A DNA stretch of 64,000 bases from Symbiodinium natans (lineage: Eukaryota; Sar; Dinophyceae; Suessiales; Symbiodiniaceae), in the NCBI GenBank assembly GCA_905221605.1, contig CAJNDS010000191.1, positions 367,501 to 431,500 on the forward strand. The letters run 5' to 3'. The first letter of the stretch is position 1. Each line of letters opens with the position of its first letter. Positions 21,813 to 32,568 of this stretch are shown piece after piece. A model generated the notes under the pieces. The model saw nothing but the letters and a program-made list of their open reading frames with translations, was not told where the DNA came from and did no database searches. The translations under genes and the position numbers were made by a program.

Positions 21813-22210
21813 GTCACAGACGGGAGAGCAAGAGGCTGGAGAGGCGAGAGCGCAGAAGAGCCAAGACGAGGCGACGACCTGGAGCGGACGCAAAGCCGGG
21901 GGCATGGCGTGGCGGCAGGACGTCAGTCCTTTACGTTAAGTGGTTCAGGGCAGTGGCCTACTTCAAAGAGCATGTTGGCTGCCTGCATTAGTGTGCTGTG
22001 TGGGTACATTTTGGCGTCAGAGGCGGTCGCCTGTAATCAAGCATTCTGCCCAAACAGACATGTATGTGCAAAGATTCACTCGCCCTCCCCTCCACCGGCA
22101 CGCACAGCCATCACGGGTGCATGCGAAGTCTGCAAAACATGCATGGGTGCGTGCATCGGCCTCTAATTGACTTGCATATCCCCCGTTGAGAGGGGAGCAT
22201 GGATGTTCAT

Positions 22211-22504
22211 TCATGTCGCGTGCTGGTTTTCCTCCGAGTTAGCCCGGCTCAGCCTGGCTGGGAGGGTCTTGGCTCGTTTGATACGCTGGGGTGGGTCAGG
22301 GTGTATCGAATGTTCAGGCTGAGGGCTCAGTGGTTGCGCGCGTTTCAGGCACGGGGGGGGCTGGGGGTTCCGTGGGCGTGTACGCGGCGGGCCGGGGGAA
22401 GGCGATGTTCGGGTTGCAGCGGACGAGGGTTTCGGTTGTTCAAGCCACGGGACCTCATTTTCGACATCCTCAGCATCCTCCTTCAGTAGCCTCTGCAGGT
22501 AATT
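22211..22504 (-). pseudogene. Frame-shifted continuation of the oxygenase-like ORF
   Basis: Just past the C10 run (22505-22514) the frame one base over stays open for about 97 codons with coding character: NYLQRLLKEDAEDVENEVPW, then proline- and arginine-rich sequence to a TGA at 22211-22213. One base fewer in the C run would join it to the upstream ORF. This suggests a decayed or miscalled polyprotein rather than two genes. Confidence 0.55.
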
Positions 22505-23345
22505 GGGGGGGGGGTTTTGCCATCCCGGTGACCCGCAAACCTACGCCCTGAGTGTCTTCATCCGAGCTCGAGACATCTAGGAGCGGCACTACCTCCGTCA
22601 TCGGGGTCCGCATGGAATGAGAGGGTGGAGCTTGAACCCCTTGTCTGACGATGGTGCTTGGCAGGGACAGCTGAGCCGTTCCCGGCCACGTCGTCTGTGC
22701 GCCATACCTGCAAAGCTGCGCCTTAGTCGGCATGACACATCCTTGGGAGAGCAGCAGGGATTTGAGTTCCGTGGAGAATGTTTTCACATTCCTAGGGGTA
22801 AAAGCCACCAAGATCAGCCGACGTGTTCCAGTCCAGGGCATTGGCCCGTGGAGTAGAGTACAGGAAGAAAAGACCACGGGCATACGTTTGATGTCGTAGA
22901 CTTTACCCCTCTTCACCGCACCCTCGTGGTTCATAGCCACATCTCCCTCCGGGTGTTCAATCCAGAGATCTCCCCCGTCATGTTTCGTCAACCCCATGAC
23001 GATCGCAGGAATCGCCGAGTTCATAGGGTCTCGGTGGACACCCTTAGTGGAGCCCTCTCTGATGGTGGCCCCCGCAAATGGGATCCCCGGAGCTCTGGTC
23101 CTAATGTAGCGTGTAAGGGCCTGTGTCACGCATGGCGTGTCAAAGGTGTTGTGTACAGGCGCCTCCGAGTGTCTGTGACTGGCTCCCGTGATATAGGACC
23201 TGCCTTGTGTGGGACCCTGCAAGCATGGTTTGGGGAGAGCGTCCCAAAGGTCTAGGAGGTCCTGGGTGGTGATCCCTTCTGGTTTCTGGAGTTTGTCAAA
23301 GGCCAGTGCCTCCACTTTCTCCACCGTTTGACGAAGTTGTATCAT
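22470..23345 (-). CDS. 2-oxoglutarate/Fe(II)-oxygenase-like domain ORF (retroelement-type)
   Basis: About 290 codons from the first ATG at 23345; a stop lies in frame at 23394-23396. Seen: VHRDPMN gives an HxD pair, GGDLWIEHPEGDV follows, and about 60 residues after the first histidine comes LLHGPMPWTGTRR, giving the distal histidine and an arginine about ten residues later, then LVAFTPRN. This is the H-x-D...H...R arrangement of double-stranded beta-helix 2OG/Fe(II) oxygenases. From memory, close relatives sit in long polyproteins of dinoflagellate Copia-like retrotransposons; no reverse transcriptase or integrase is visible here. In the present frame it ends soon after a C10 run. It lies downstream of the U-box exon, same strand, possibly inside that gene's intron. 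Catalytic activity is unproven. Confidence 0.7.
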   Translation of the reverse strand: MIQLRQTVEKVEALAFDKLQKPEGITTQDLLDLWDALPKPCLQGPTQGRSYITGASHRHSEAPVHNTFDTPCVTQALTRYIRTRAPGIPFAGATIREGSTKGVHRDPMNSAIPAIVMGLTKHDGGDLWIEHPEGDVAMNHEGAVKRGKVYDIKRMPVVFSSCTLLHGPMPWTGTRRLILVAFTPRNVKTFSTELKSLLLSQGCVMPTKAQLCRYGAQTTWPGTAQLSLPSTIVRQGVQAPPSHSMRTPMTEVVPLLDVSSSDEDTQGVGLRVTGMAKPPPQLPAEATEGGC

Positions 23346-23430
23346 GTTGAGTATCACACTCCTATTGTGGTTCCCAGGGTTTTCGGGGGGACCTCAAGGG
23401 GGAGGGGAGAGGAAGGAGAGATGGAGGAAG

Positions 23431-23475
23431 GTTTAGGGTTTAGGGTTTAGGGTTTAGGGTTTAGGGTTTCGGGCT
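23431..23475. repeat. Interstitial telomere-like block (TTTAGGG)n
   Basis: Five TTTAGGG units followed by TTTCGGG and TTAGGG variants, about 60 bases from the U-box exon. Confidence 0.95.
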
Positions 23476-23532
23476 TAGGGTTGGGTTTAGGCCAAAAAGC
23501 TATCGCACCCTAATATAGACATCCGACGACAC

Positions 23533-23624
23533 ATGTCGCAGGGGCCTTGTGCTGGAGCCACTTCTCGATGTATCGACGCTCGTAGGTGTGACCATCGGAG
23601 AGAATTACCGGATCATGCATGCAC
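23533..23624 (-). CDS. U-box domain exon (E3 ubiquitin ligase)
   Basis: Encodes MHDPVILSDGHTYERRYIEK then WLQHKAPAT. DPVxxxxGxTYER..IxxWL is diagnostic of the U-box, the RING-like fold without zinc that binds E2 ubiquitin-conjugating enzymes. Acceptor TGCAAG|G and donor ACA T|GTGTCG; a CN CCN start in the next exon would give the usual TSP. The preceding CPI segment and the following LxPN..L segment were not found with certainty. Telomere-like repeats lie on both sides. Confidence 0.87.
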
Positions 23625-23944
23625 CTTGCAGCATTTCGGGTCCAGTTTTTAGGGTTTGGTTTCTGCGAAGCTAGTGATGGATCGTCGATACCAACGGCAG
23701 TCGCTTTCTGAGCTCCGAATTCCCACTCTCAAAGGCATGTGCCAAAAAACTTCCTATTTAGTAGTCGACTCAGAAACTCTGAACCCTCAACCCACAACTC
23801 TGCTCCAAGCCCATGCATTGGCAGCAGAGCCACTGCCGGCTGATGGGGCCTCTCAAGTGCAACTGACATTGCTTCGGTTGCGCTCAAAAGGGCCGGGGGG
23901 TGGGGGATTAGGGTTTAGAGTTTTGGGGCTTTAGGGTCTAGTGT

Positions 23945-24610
23945 TTAGGGTGATTGAGATGGGGAAAGTCGCGCAAATCGCAAATGGTAAGCCTGAACGA
24001 ACAAGCATTCCCAAAGACATGATGGCAATGACAGTGACTCCCATTTCTTGTCTAGGTCAGGCACAATTCTCATTTGTTGGAGTGCAAGCATATAGGCCGA
24101 ATTGTAAACATCACACAGCGCATCAGTAGTACGAGGGTGAAGGTTTAGAGGGTGCAAGAAATCTGTATTTTTTTGCCCAGGTGCAATAGAACGAAGGAGG
24201 ATGCTGTCGCTCCCGGGCGGGTTCCGACGCCTCCGAAGCATCATCCGCAGCTGCGCCTGAAACTCTGCCGGCTTCTCAGGCTCCAAAACCAAAGGCTCTT
24301 CAGTTGTTGTTGCTTCCGAGGACCGGAAATCAACAGGCATCTGCACTTGGAACCCCGAATGCCTGCGCCCTTTCTGCATCCGGTAGACAGAATGGCCAAC
24401 GCAGGTATTGAGTGCAACTTTGTCCTTAGCCAGCCTTGAACGAGGCCTCAAGCCTAAGCTACCAAATCCTATCAAGTCCTTCATGCGGGCAGCCCAGGAG
24501 CCCTTTAGCGACGGCAGGCTGCAGTGCTTCAGGGCCATCGTCGCCGCCTCGTACCTGTCTTGGGTGACAGGCTGGCTCCCAAAAAGTACTTGTTTTAGTA
24601 CCCATATCAT
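23945..24610 (-). CDS. Hypothetical protein or long exon, 221 codons
   Basis: Opens with an ATG directly after a TAG, which could be a stop or a splice acceptor. The sequence looks coding: a basic N-terminal half (GSWAARMKDLIGFGSLGLRP), an acidic EEPLVLEPEKPAEFQAQLRM stretch, then RRRRNPPGSDSILLRS. No transmembrane segment and no family recognised. Its last 20-30 residues may be intron, since GACCTAGACAAG and nearby sites could be borders. It may belong to the U-box gene immediately downstream. Confidence 0.55.
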   Translation of the reverse strand: MIWVLKQVLFGSQPVTQDRYEAATMALKHCSLPSLKGSWAARMKDLIGFGSLGLRPRSRLAKDKVALNTCVGHSVYRMQKGRRHSGFQVQMPVDFRSSEATTTEEPLVLEPEKPAEFQAQLRMMLRRRRNPPGSDSILLRSIAPGQKNTDFLHPLNLHPRTTDALCDVYNSAYMLALQQMRIVPDLDKKWESLSLPSCLWECLFVQAYHLRFARLSPSQSP

Positions 24611-24949
24611 CTATGACAAGCCCAGCCAAGAAAGAGAAAGGCGTACGACCCCTGCGACCACACGACAAAGGACCCTCGATGCCATGCCAAGGACTCCCAT
24701 GAAAAAAACAACAAGGGCCCCTGAAGGACATGGTGAACAGCGCCTACATAAAGGGGATAGGATTAGGGGCATCCTTGGGGATATAGACCCTCTGAATAAG
24801 GTCCCTTGTTTAGAGAGCCAGAAGAGGGTTAAGAAGGGGTTCCCTTTTAAGGGTCCCCCTTATCCCACCTAGGATATTACTCCACAACTGCCTGAAGTCC
24901 TCATGCCCTGGCGCCTTGGGTGTGAAGGCACGGAAGCGGTAGACATCCT

Positions 24950-25060
24950 GCCATGGGGTCGGGTTTAGGGCTCAGGGTCAGGGTTTCGGGTTTAGGGGTT
25001 TAGGGGTTTAGGGGTTTCAGGGGGTTGAAGAGTTTAGGGGTTTAGGGTTTCTGCAAGCAC
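24950..25060. repeat. Degenerate TTTAGGG block
   Basis: TTTAGGG variants (TTTAGGGG, CTCAGGG, TTTCGGG). Confidence 0.85.
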
Positions 25061-25264
25061 TCTCTGCAACAGCAGGGCTTCTGTTCATCTTACTCTGAAG
25101 GGAATCCTCACCTTAAAAGCAGGAACATCTCAACAACTTGTCCATGCCCCAACAGTAGCCCTGAGCTGAAGCTAGACAACTGCCTTGCTGCTGCGCGCTT
25201 CGACGCAGTTCCTCAGTGCCACAACTTGCAGAGAAAGGGGGAGAAGGGGCGACATTCTCTTAAC

Positions 25265-25345
25265 AAATCTGCTTGGCAAGCTTTGTTCGTGTGCCACGCT
25301 CCTGCAGGACAACACGACTGGGCTCACAAATGGGACATTGGCATA
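25265..25345 (-). CDS. Possible Cys-rich exon
   Basis: One minus frame reads CQCPICEPSRVVLQERGTR, with a CxCPxC pattern as in RING or U-box N-termini, and GA|GCCCAG could act as a GC donor in phase with the U-box exon. The joined motif would be one residue shorter than usual and the plus strand is also open, so this is weak. Confidence 0.3.
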
Positions 25346-26065
25346 TTGACATGGCGGAGATGTCACCCTGCCTGCCAGGCAAATGTGGCAGCCGACTGAA
25401 CTTTTACAATGATATTCAAAAGCACGGTGAGTTTGATTGGGCATGGCTGTTCGCAGTAGCAAAAGTGTGCTTGCCATCTGCAAAAGAAACGCCATGACCA
25501 ACAAAGGACTTCTCTGCCGCTTGGGCTTCTCGGTGGGTCTTGGGTTCAGGGCGCCCCACTAGTCTGGGAGCAGTCCTACAACTACTGGGCGAGGGGGTGC
25601 TGTGGGGTTCATGGTGTTCAAGCGCCTACTCAGATTGCAACCTACAAGCCTCATGGAGAGACTGGTACGCGACAGAGGAAGAGATTTGGGCTGTTTAGTC
25701 GATGGGCCCTGTCATTCAGGGTTGAGGGTCCGGGGCTGTAGAAACAGAATCGTTAGAGAATGTCCATAGTTGCCCCAGCTCCTCCAACAACCCTCAAAAC
25801 ACTGCTGCACAACTTCGGCACGTGCCTGGCCCTCAGACCTTTGGGCCCTATAGCTCCGATCCCTGCACACGAACAACCCTAAACCCTGAACCCGCTTTTT
25901 GAACCCGGGCCCTAAACCCCAAACCATAAATCCTAAAACCTAAACCCTGCGACCACGGCTCTGTTTTTTGAGGCAGGCCGAAAAGGCAGGGAGCGCAAGG
26001 ATTGACTGGCATCCTTGGATCCATATGGGGTCTTACGAAAAAGTAAGGGTTTAGGGTTTTATTTC

Positions 26066-26112
26066 TACAGGGGACCCCAAGAAGGTACCCCCCCAATTCC
26101 GTGAACCACCAT
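26066..26112 (+). mobile_element. Family 1 element, right part only
   Basis: GGGGACCCCAAGAAGGTACC and CCCCCCAATTCCGTG match the end of the 53160-53275 element (reversed). Confidence 0.55.
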
Positions 26113-26924
26113 ATGGACTTCAGGGTTAGCTTCGACTCAAGGGTGTGGGGGGTTCTTCCGTCCTGCACAGCTAGGGTTTATAGGGTTTTGGGGCTTGGGT
26201 GTCAGCGTTGCTTCTGGACTTCTGGGTTTGGGCAGCGGGAGGATGAGTGACTGAGGTATATGGGCATGTCTTCCCAGAATCAAAAATTCGGGGGCAGAAG
26301 GGGGGGTTCTCAAGCATTTCATCTCAGAAAGGGCTTCGGGTTGAGTAAGGATTGCCTCTTGGGCGCAGCGTGGGCTTTTTCCAAGTCCCAAGTTGGCCTA
26401 GCCAGGTCTGAAAACCCATCAAGTCTAGGGTTTAGGGTCTAGGGTCTAGGGTTTAGGAAGCCTGCCTTTAAAACCCGCTTCAACCTCTAGATATCTACCC
26501 GCCCTGAAAGCTCGGAAGCCCAAACACCCTGGAGACCCCGAAGCCCCACATCAACGCACCCGAAGGGGCTTTTGGTATTTTCGACTTTTGGAGGTCCTTG
26601 TTTTGGAGCTGCTCGCACCTGCGGGGCGGAGGGTTCAGATTACGATAGTGCTTTGAGATGGGGGCGTAAGGGGGTTTTGTCAGGGAACCTAAGAGGATCC
26701 GAATAGTTGGAAAATTTGGACCTCAACCCCTCATTCCACGGGGTCCGGTCGAACACTCTAAACCAACCAGCGCCGGTCACCACGGCGACAGTACATCGCA
26801 ACCGTCACTTGCAGGAGCACGATCCAAGGCCCAAAAGCGACGATTGGTCTGCACAAGGAGCATACACAGGGCACCCAGGCAGGTGCGTGCCTTCGACTGC
26901 TGAAATGAGTCATACTCGTACCCC

Positions 26925-27055
26925 CAAGGATGTACCCCGAAGAGGTTCCCTTAGCATACTCCTAGTATGGCCCTTATATCGCCCGAGGATCTTCAAAAAG
27001 GGTCCCCAAACCCAAAGTTACAACCTTGGGGGTCCAAGGGAATATCCCATGGGGG
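26925..27055 (+). mobile_element. Dispersed element, family 3, copy a
   Basis: GGATGTACCCCGAAGAGGTT then CCCTTAGCATACTCCTAG, and later AAAGGGTCCCCAAACCCAAA and ACAACCTTGGGGGTCCAAGG. The same blocks in the same order occur at 32268-32362. Confidence 0.65.
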
Positions 27056-27883
27056 ACACGGTTCTTGCGCACTAAGCGATGGAAGCGGGAAAAAAAGCCT
27101 AGGACCAAGGCGGGGAGGGGTTTGGACCATGCACAGAATGCGCACGAGGCGAGAGGGCAGTGTGTCAACGTTGGACGATGCCAAAACCTCGGAGTTTAAG
27201 CACTCTGAAATTCCGAAACCCACAGGCGGGCTGCGAATGTCTCTGAGTCTCTCTGTTACTTTGTTTCAACAACTTCTGCTCCTATCTGCACAGCTGCATT
27301 TTGACCTTTTCCTTCCCAGAAGTTTTACAAGGATACGAATGCGCACGAGACGTCGTCTTAATGGATTTATATTATGTACGTATAGCACGTACCGGGGGAC
27401 TTGGCAAAGGTTAACTTGTGTTGCGCCCGAAGCTGATATTAATATCCTGGTGGCCTGTTTAAAGATGATTCAGTCGGGCACTTCGTTGTAGGCACTATCT
27501 CTTCACAATTTGTACGTGGCATGGCTCATGCAATCAACCTTTACACTCGGAAAGCAATTCGCTCCGCGAACATCAAAGTATGTCTTTACGATGTCGGCTC
27601 GGCAGTTTGGACACGAAGCCAGATTGAAAAACCCTTACATTATTCCCGAAATCCCAAGCCTCTCTTGCTTCACGATGCTTGGCGCAACTGAAGGTTGAAT
27701 GTCCGCGCGGTCAAGGGAGACCTCTCTGCACATAGGGGCCCTAAACGCAATCTACATTCTTCTGCTGGAAGCCTGGCGTACTGTCTGGATGTAACGAGGC
27801 CTTAGGTTTAGTGTTAGGGGTTGCGGGGTACCAGGCTCGGTATCCCGGTCCATAGCAGCAATCAAAAGCGCGCAATCACTTAC

Positions 27884-27955
27884 CACTTGCTCATGTTCAC
27901 AACCTGGCCTGCTGCTGCACTTCCTTTCGAAACCCAGTCTGGCCGACACATCAAA
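27884..27955 (-). CDS. Exon-like segment with strong donor
   Basis: Frame SARLGFERKCSSRPGCEHEQ ends at CAAGTG|GTAAGT. No family recognised; the frame choice is uncertain. Confidence 0.35.
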
Positions 27956-28010
27956 ACCCCAAATCCTCTTAAGCCCTCGCTACACCAAAGCCGCAGGAGG
28001 TATGTTTGCC

Positions 28011-28075
28011 CTAAACCCTAAACCCTAAACCCTAAGCCCTAAGCCCTAAGCCCTCAGCCCTAAACCCTAAACCCA
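28011..28075. repeat. Interstitial telomere-like block
   Basis: CCCTAAA units mixed with CCCTAAG and CCCTCAG. Confidence 0.95.
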
Positions 28076-28346
28076 CGGTTTTTGAGTGAATGGGCTCACG
28101 GCCCAAGGCTCCGGCCGCCCTAAGCTACTCGCATTGCTACTCCCAGCCCTCACCGGCGAACTCCCAAAAGGTTCCCCCAAAACAGTGGTTGAGCTACGCC
28201 CTACACCCTAGAAAGCCCCACACCCAACAAGGCCCTGTTAAAGAACTCAACTTTTCTTTGGCAACGGGCCCGTGAGCAAAACCCAAACCCTGCCTTTAGC
28301 GGACCAAAGGTGCAGCCAAAATCGCCCCTGGCTTTGGGGGTTTGGG

Positions 28347-28373
28347 GTGGGGGGGGGGGGGGGGGGGGGGGGG
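28347..28373. repeat. Poly-G run
   Basis: One of the longest G homopolymers in the window, flanked by TTTGGGG and AAGGGGTTTAGGG. Confidence 0.95.
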
Positions 28374-28991
28374 AAGGGGTTTAGGGCTTTGGGGTGTAGA
28401 GCTGGTCCTTATGTATGGGGGTGGTCAGGATCCCATTGTGAGGACCTATGTTCACCAGTGTACTGCGAATGAGTTTGTACTCTTGGGTTACTAGGGTTGG
28501 GGGGTTCGGGAAAAGGGATCATAGAGAGAGAGAGAGATGTACGTATCGATAAGAGCCGTTTTCTGATGCACCCTCGTAACTGAAACTCGCCACTTCGCCG
28601 AAACAATGGAGCGAAATGCAACGGCTTACTCTATGACCAGCTGTCTTTTGCTGCAACTAACTGCACGTGCTGCTCCCGTGACTTCTACAACACAAACTCC
28701 AACTCGATCAGAAGAGTTGTTCGATTGGAAACTAAGGGGCCTTTGAGGGCCTAAGCCAATTTTTTTACCTCAAGCCCTACACGATGCGATTGCCTTGAAA
28801 GGTATGCAGGAATAGAACAGTGGCAGTGAGGGTTTCGGATTGCTGGCGGTGTTAGGCCTTCAAAGCCCCACCGAGAATCCCAAGACCTTGCCCAGCCAAA
28901 GACACCTCTATGGGTTGTTATGTAGGGTTTGGGGCAGCCCTAAGAACCTACAAAGCTTGCGAGACTGATCAGGCTCCCCATACCCTAGATG

Positions 28992-29066
28992 CTAAACCCT
29001 AAACCCTAAACCCTAAACCCTAAACCCGAAACCCTAAACCCGAAACCCTAAACCCAAAACACTAAA
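28992..29066. repeat. Interstitial telomere-like block
   Basis: CCCTAAA units, some CCCGAAA. Confidence 0.95.
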
Positions 29067-29929
29067 CCCGATGCTTGGCCCGACTTCGGGTGGGTGGGGC
29101 TGGCCTTGCCCCTGGGATGCTGTGGACGAAGCCCACCTGGATCGCAAAGGATTTGGAGAACTTGGGTTAGGGTTTAGGGTTTGGGGTTTAGGGTTTCGGG
29201 TTTTCGTTGGGAGGGGGCTTGGCATGTTGCGCATGTCGGGACATGACGATTTTACGACCGAGGCTTCTGGGCCACAAGGCGGACGGATTCGAACACAACC
29301 AAGCCCGGTTTTGAACCCTAACACGAAAAACGCTAAAGGCCTGTGTTTACACACGACACACATACATGTACATGTATACGTGACCTATCACCCATGACCT
29401 ACAAACCCTACCATTAGCATCAAATAAACCCCCCCGCCTACTAGCCACCCAAATCAAAGCTCCCTAATGGATGATACTTAGTACTGGTACGCCGCTAGAA
29501 TTTTTGGGGGGGTGGGAGGGAGTCCCATCATCCCTGTAAAATAAACCTATATTCTAAGCCGCAACAGCCCTGCAGCCTGTCCTCCGAACCCGAAGCCCTC
29601 AAAACCCTGTTGAAGCCGGAAACTACTTCGTGCCTCAGAACCCAAAACCCTCAACCTCCCCAAATCATCCGAAGCCCTAAACCCTCCCTCTCTCTCTCTC
29701 TCTCTCACAGGCATTCGAAACGTCAAGCCTGCCAGGGATAGCTCTTTTGGCCACCCCGTGAAAGTGTGCCCTAAACCCTAGACCCTAAATCCTGAACCCT
29801 CAAAAGCCCCAACTGAAAACTCCAAACTAGTCCAGCGCTAGCCACCTGCCCAAGGCGGAGCTCCAAACCGTGGTCGAAGGTTTGAGGGCCTCCCAAAGTA
29901 CGAGCAGGGTCTTAGGGTGCTAAGGGTTT

Positions 29930-30055
29930 GGGGTTTGGGGTTTAGGGTTTGGGGTTAAGGGTCTAGGGTTGAGGGTCAAAGTAGGGTTCTTCAAGGGTCT
30001 TAGGGTGCTAAGGGTTTGCGGTTTAGGGTCTAGGGTTGAGGGTCAGAGTAGGGTT
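29930..30055. repeat. Duplicated telomere-like variant block
   Basis: GGTCTTAGGGTGCTAAGGGT followed by GGGTTTAGGG and GTCTAGGGTTGAGGGTC variants occurs twice, about 90 bases apart. Confidence 0.75.
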
Positions 30056-30214
30056 TTACCAAAGTAGCGATGTAGTGTGTTAAGGGTTGTGGTGAATTAG
30101 GGTCGGGAGAACAACACACAACTTGTGTTGAGGGTCCGAACTGTAAAGCAAGGGAGTCAGGGCACCACGAGACATCCCTACAAAATTTTGGAGTTTTCCT
30201 GCTGATTGAGAGTT

Positions 30215-30470
30215 ATCTTGGATCTTCAGGTTCATTTTTAGAGGGAAGCTCTCCAACAGAAGTGCCGGAATGCATCGACACCCCGCTTGCTTGGCTGTTC
30301 TGTTGAGGCTCAAGCCTGAATCGTAGGACTTTCACTCTCACACTTGCAATTGCCACCGTTGGCCACCACCTACCACTTGTGGTATCGGTTGAGGCAGTTT
30401 CAACTCGGACTGAGGACATGCAAGGACCCTTCAACACATACTCAAGTCTATACCGTTCGGGAGATGCCCT
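30215..30470 (-). CDS. Exon-like segment, unrecognised
   Basis: Long open frame with coding character: RYRLEYVLKGPCMSSVRVET, then VAIASVRVKVLRFRLEPQQN and SVGELPSKNEPEDP. It follows a 20-base C run. No domain recognised; borders unknown. Confidence 0.45.
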
Positions 30471-30473
30471 CCG

Positions 30474-30494
30474 CCCCCCCCCCCCCCCCCCCCT
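30474..30494. repeat. Poly-C run
   Basis: C homopolymer. Confidence 0.95.
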
Positions 30495-31144
30495 CCCTGA
30501 GAAAACCATCATCTCCAAAAAAACGGGTACATTAACGCCCAAGCGCCTTCAAGCACTTTAAGAAGTTGCCTCTCTTGCTTTCTCTGCGGCAGTCTCAGAT
30601 AAGGCGCAGCGACATCAAACCCTGAACCCCGACTCTTCACATGTGACACGTGCCTTGAAAACGCCCCCCGCCAACGAATTTAATCCAGTCACCAATGACT
30701 GGTCTGGATGCCTGGAGAGTAGCAATGTCTGCTGTGTGCTTAAGGTTGACCCGAACTTCATAACTAACTCATCTTGTTGGTTGCTTGGGCCCTCATATTC
30801 GGAGTCGGATGGCTTATGAATGAGGCGAAAGCTCTAAGCTCAAAGAAGTGTGGGCAAGAAGTAGCTTGCCACTTGCAGGGGCCATGTCGGGCCTTGCTCA
30901 GAAAGCTTTTTCAACTTATGCTATCTTATGCCATTTCCGAAGGCTTCTGGCTTGCAGACTTAGGTCCTAGGTATTCCTAGGTGCACATCTCTTATGAACG
31001 GGAGGTCCGAGTTGCCCACCCAGGGTTGCTGACCGAATGCACGAAGTCCTCACAATATCCGCCCCATCTCGAAACCCCAAACCCAAGACAAACGGCCCGT
31101 GTGGCCTGTGACTGTAGGTTCAGGTTTCAGACTTTAAAGGCCTA

Positions 31145-31215
31145 AGTGTTGTCCTTGTTGTCGTCACTGAAGTTGTTGTTGTTGCTGCTGCTGTTGTTGC
31201 TGCTGTTGTTGTGAT
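31145..31215. repeat. GTTGTTGCT triplet tract
   Basis: GTT/GCT triplets. Confidence 0.9.
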
Positions 31216-31368
31216 CCTCTTGGTCGTGGTCGTAATTGTGGTGCGGTCGTGTTGTTTGCGGGTGGTTGTGGATGGACTCGATGATCCGCGGAAAGGAGGA
31301 TGCTTATTTCGAGACTTGCTGAGGATGTCCCCCCCTTACATAGCAGGCTCCTTTTTAGGGTTTAGGGT

Positions 31369-31560
31369 CTAGGGCTCCACCCTTAGCAGTCTTGCTGCGG
31401 GCAGGTTGCCATCGGTCGCACTATCCCCCTGCAACACACCGGCCGTGCCTTTTGAGCCCAACGTCCCACGCACAGTCACAGGTGCAGGTGTCTGAAAAGG
31501 GCCATAGGGGTAGCACCCCAAGATAAGCCACCCTGATCCATATCCATTGGGAAGCGAAAC
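31369..31560 (-). CDS. Exon-like segment, unrecognised
   Basis: Frame SLPNGYGSGWLILGCYPYGP continues through APVTVRGTLGSKGTAGVLQG to a stop. Glycine-rich, with mixed hydrophobic and polar residues as in coding sequence. No family match. It abuts the 46-bp tandem repeat. Confidence 0.4.
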   Translation of the reverse strand, partial: VSLPNGYGSGWLILGCYPYGPFQTPAPVTVRGTLGSKGTAGVLQGDSATDGNLPAARLLRVEP

Positions 31561-31572
31561 ACTTGAAACAAC

Positions 31573-31710
31573 GGAGTCAGAAAACATGAGAATGAACTAG
31601 CAATCTCCTCAACCCAATGGAGTCAGAAAACATGAGAATGAACTAGCAATCTCCTCAACCCAATGGAGTCAGAAAACATGAGAATGAACTAGCAATCTCC
31701 TCAACCCAAG
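31573..31710. repeat. Three perfect 46-bp tandem copies
   Basis: The unit begins GGAGTCAGAAAACATGAGAA and ends CTCCTCAACCCAAT. Copies start at 31573, 31619 and 31665 and are identical except for the last base of copy 3. Confidence 0.98.
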
Positions 31711-32109
31711 AGTAACCTAGGAATACAAAGGGTGCCCTTTTTCGTTTGAAGGGGCTTCGAGGGGAACCTGAAAACAAAACAAAGGGAATAAGGGCCTACT
31801 CCGGGTCGTTGTGGTCTCCACAGGTGGAGGTGGAGCCAAACGCAACATGGCCAGGCGTTCAAAGAAGCAAAAACAACGCCTGGCTTCCATCATGTAGTGT
31901 GTAGAGAGGAGGACAAAAACGCAACGGTGTCAACAACCAGCCAAAAAACCTCTAAACCCTAAACCGATGTGAACTCTGAATGGCGCCCGGAGCTCAGTGA
32001 CTGCGGGCTCTCTCAAACTCCCAAATCCCCCCGAAGGCAATCCCCCTGAAGACAAGGCTCCCTCTTAATCAGGTTAGGTATTGCCTTCAAAGCTGAGGGT
32101 TTTCGGGTT

Positions 32110-32215
32110 TAGGGTTTCGGGCTGAAGCCGTCAAATTCTGGGGCTCTTGGCGCTCTTGGTTTCGGTCGGCGAAGTCCTGGATCGCCAGCGCGCAGCCCTT
32201 GCCGAGGATGTCGGG
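32110..32215 (-). CDS. Exon-like GC-rich segment, unrecognised
   Basis: Frame DILGKGCALAIQDFADRNQE then RQEPQNLTAS, bounded on both sides by TTTAGGG-type repeat. Good coding character, no family match. Confidence 0.45.
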
Positions 32216-32267
32216 CTTAGGTTTAGGGTCTAGGGTCTGGGGTCTGGGGATTGAGACTCGTAATCTT

Positions 32268-32362
32268 GAGGATGTACCCCGAAGAGGTTCCCTCATACTA
32301 CCTCAAGGATCTGTACAAAGGGTCCCCAAAACCCAAGGGCACAACCTTATGGGTCCAAGGTA
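32268..32362 (+). mobile_element. Dispersed element, family 3, copy b
   Basis: GGATGTACCCCGAAGAGGTT, CCCTCATACTACC, AAAGGGTCCCCAAAACCCAA and ACAACCTTATGGGTCCAAGG in the same order as copy a. Confidence 0.65.
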
Positions 32363-32428
32363 CAAACCCTAGAAACCCTACTGCAGCCACGACTTGACGC
32401 CAACATGCGAATCGCCCGGTGCTCTTAC

Positions 32429-32568
32429 CTAGCAACCACCTCGCTTCAGGCACGTGTATCTGGGCATGCGTCCAATTCCAAGAAGAATGCGTCAATCTGG
32501 GGCCGACACCACTCGACAGCCTTCGAGCAACAGCCCTGTTAGCCTGCAGCAAAGACTGAAGCTCTTGC
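32429..32568 (-). CDS. Exon-like segment with GTAAGA donor
   Basis: Frame LQELQSLLQANRAVARRLSS continues through THSSWNWTHAQIHVPEARWL and ends at CTAG|GTAAGA. Helical, basic. No family match. Confidence 0.45.
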
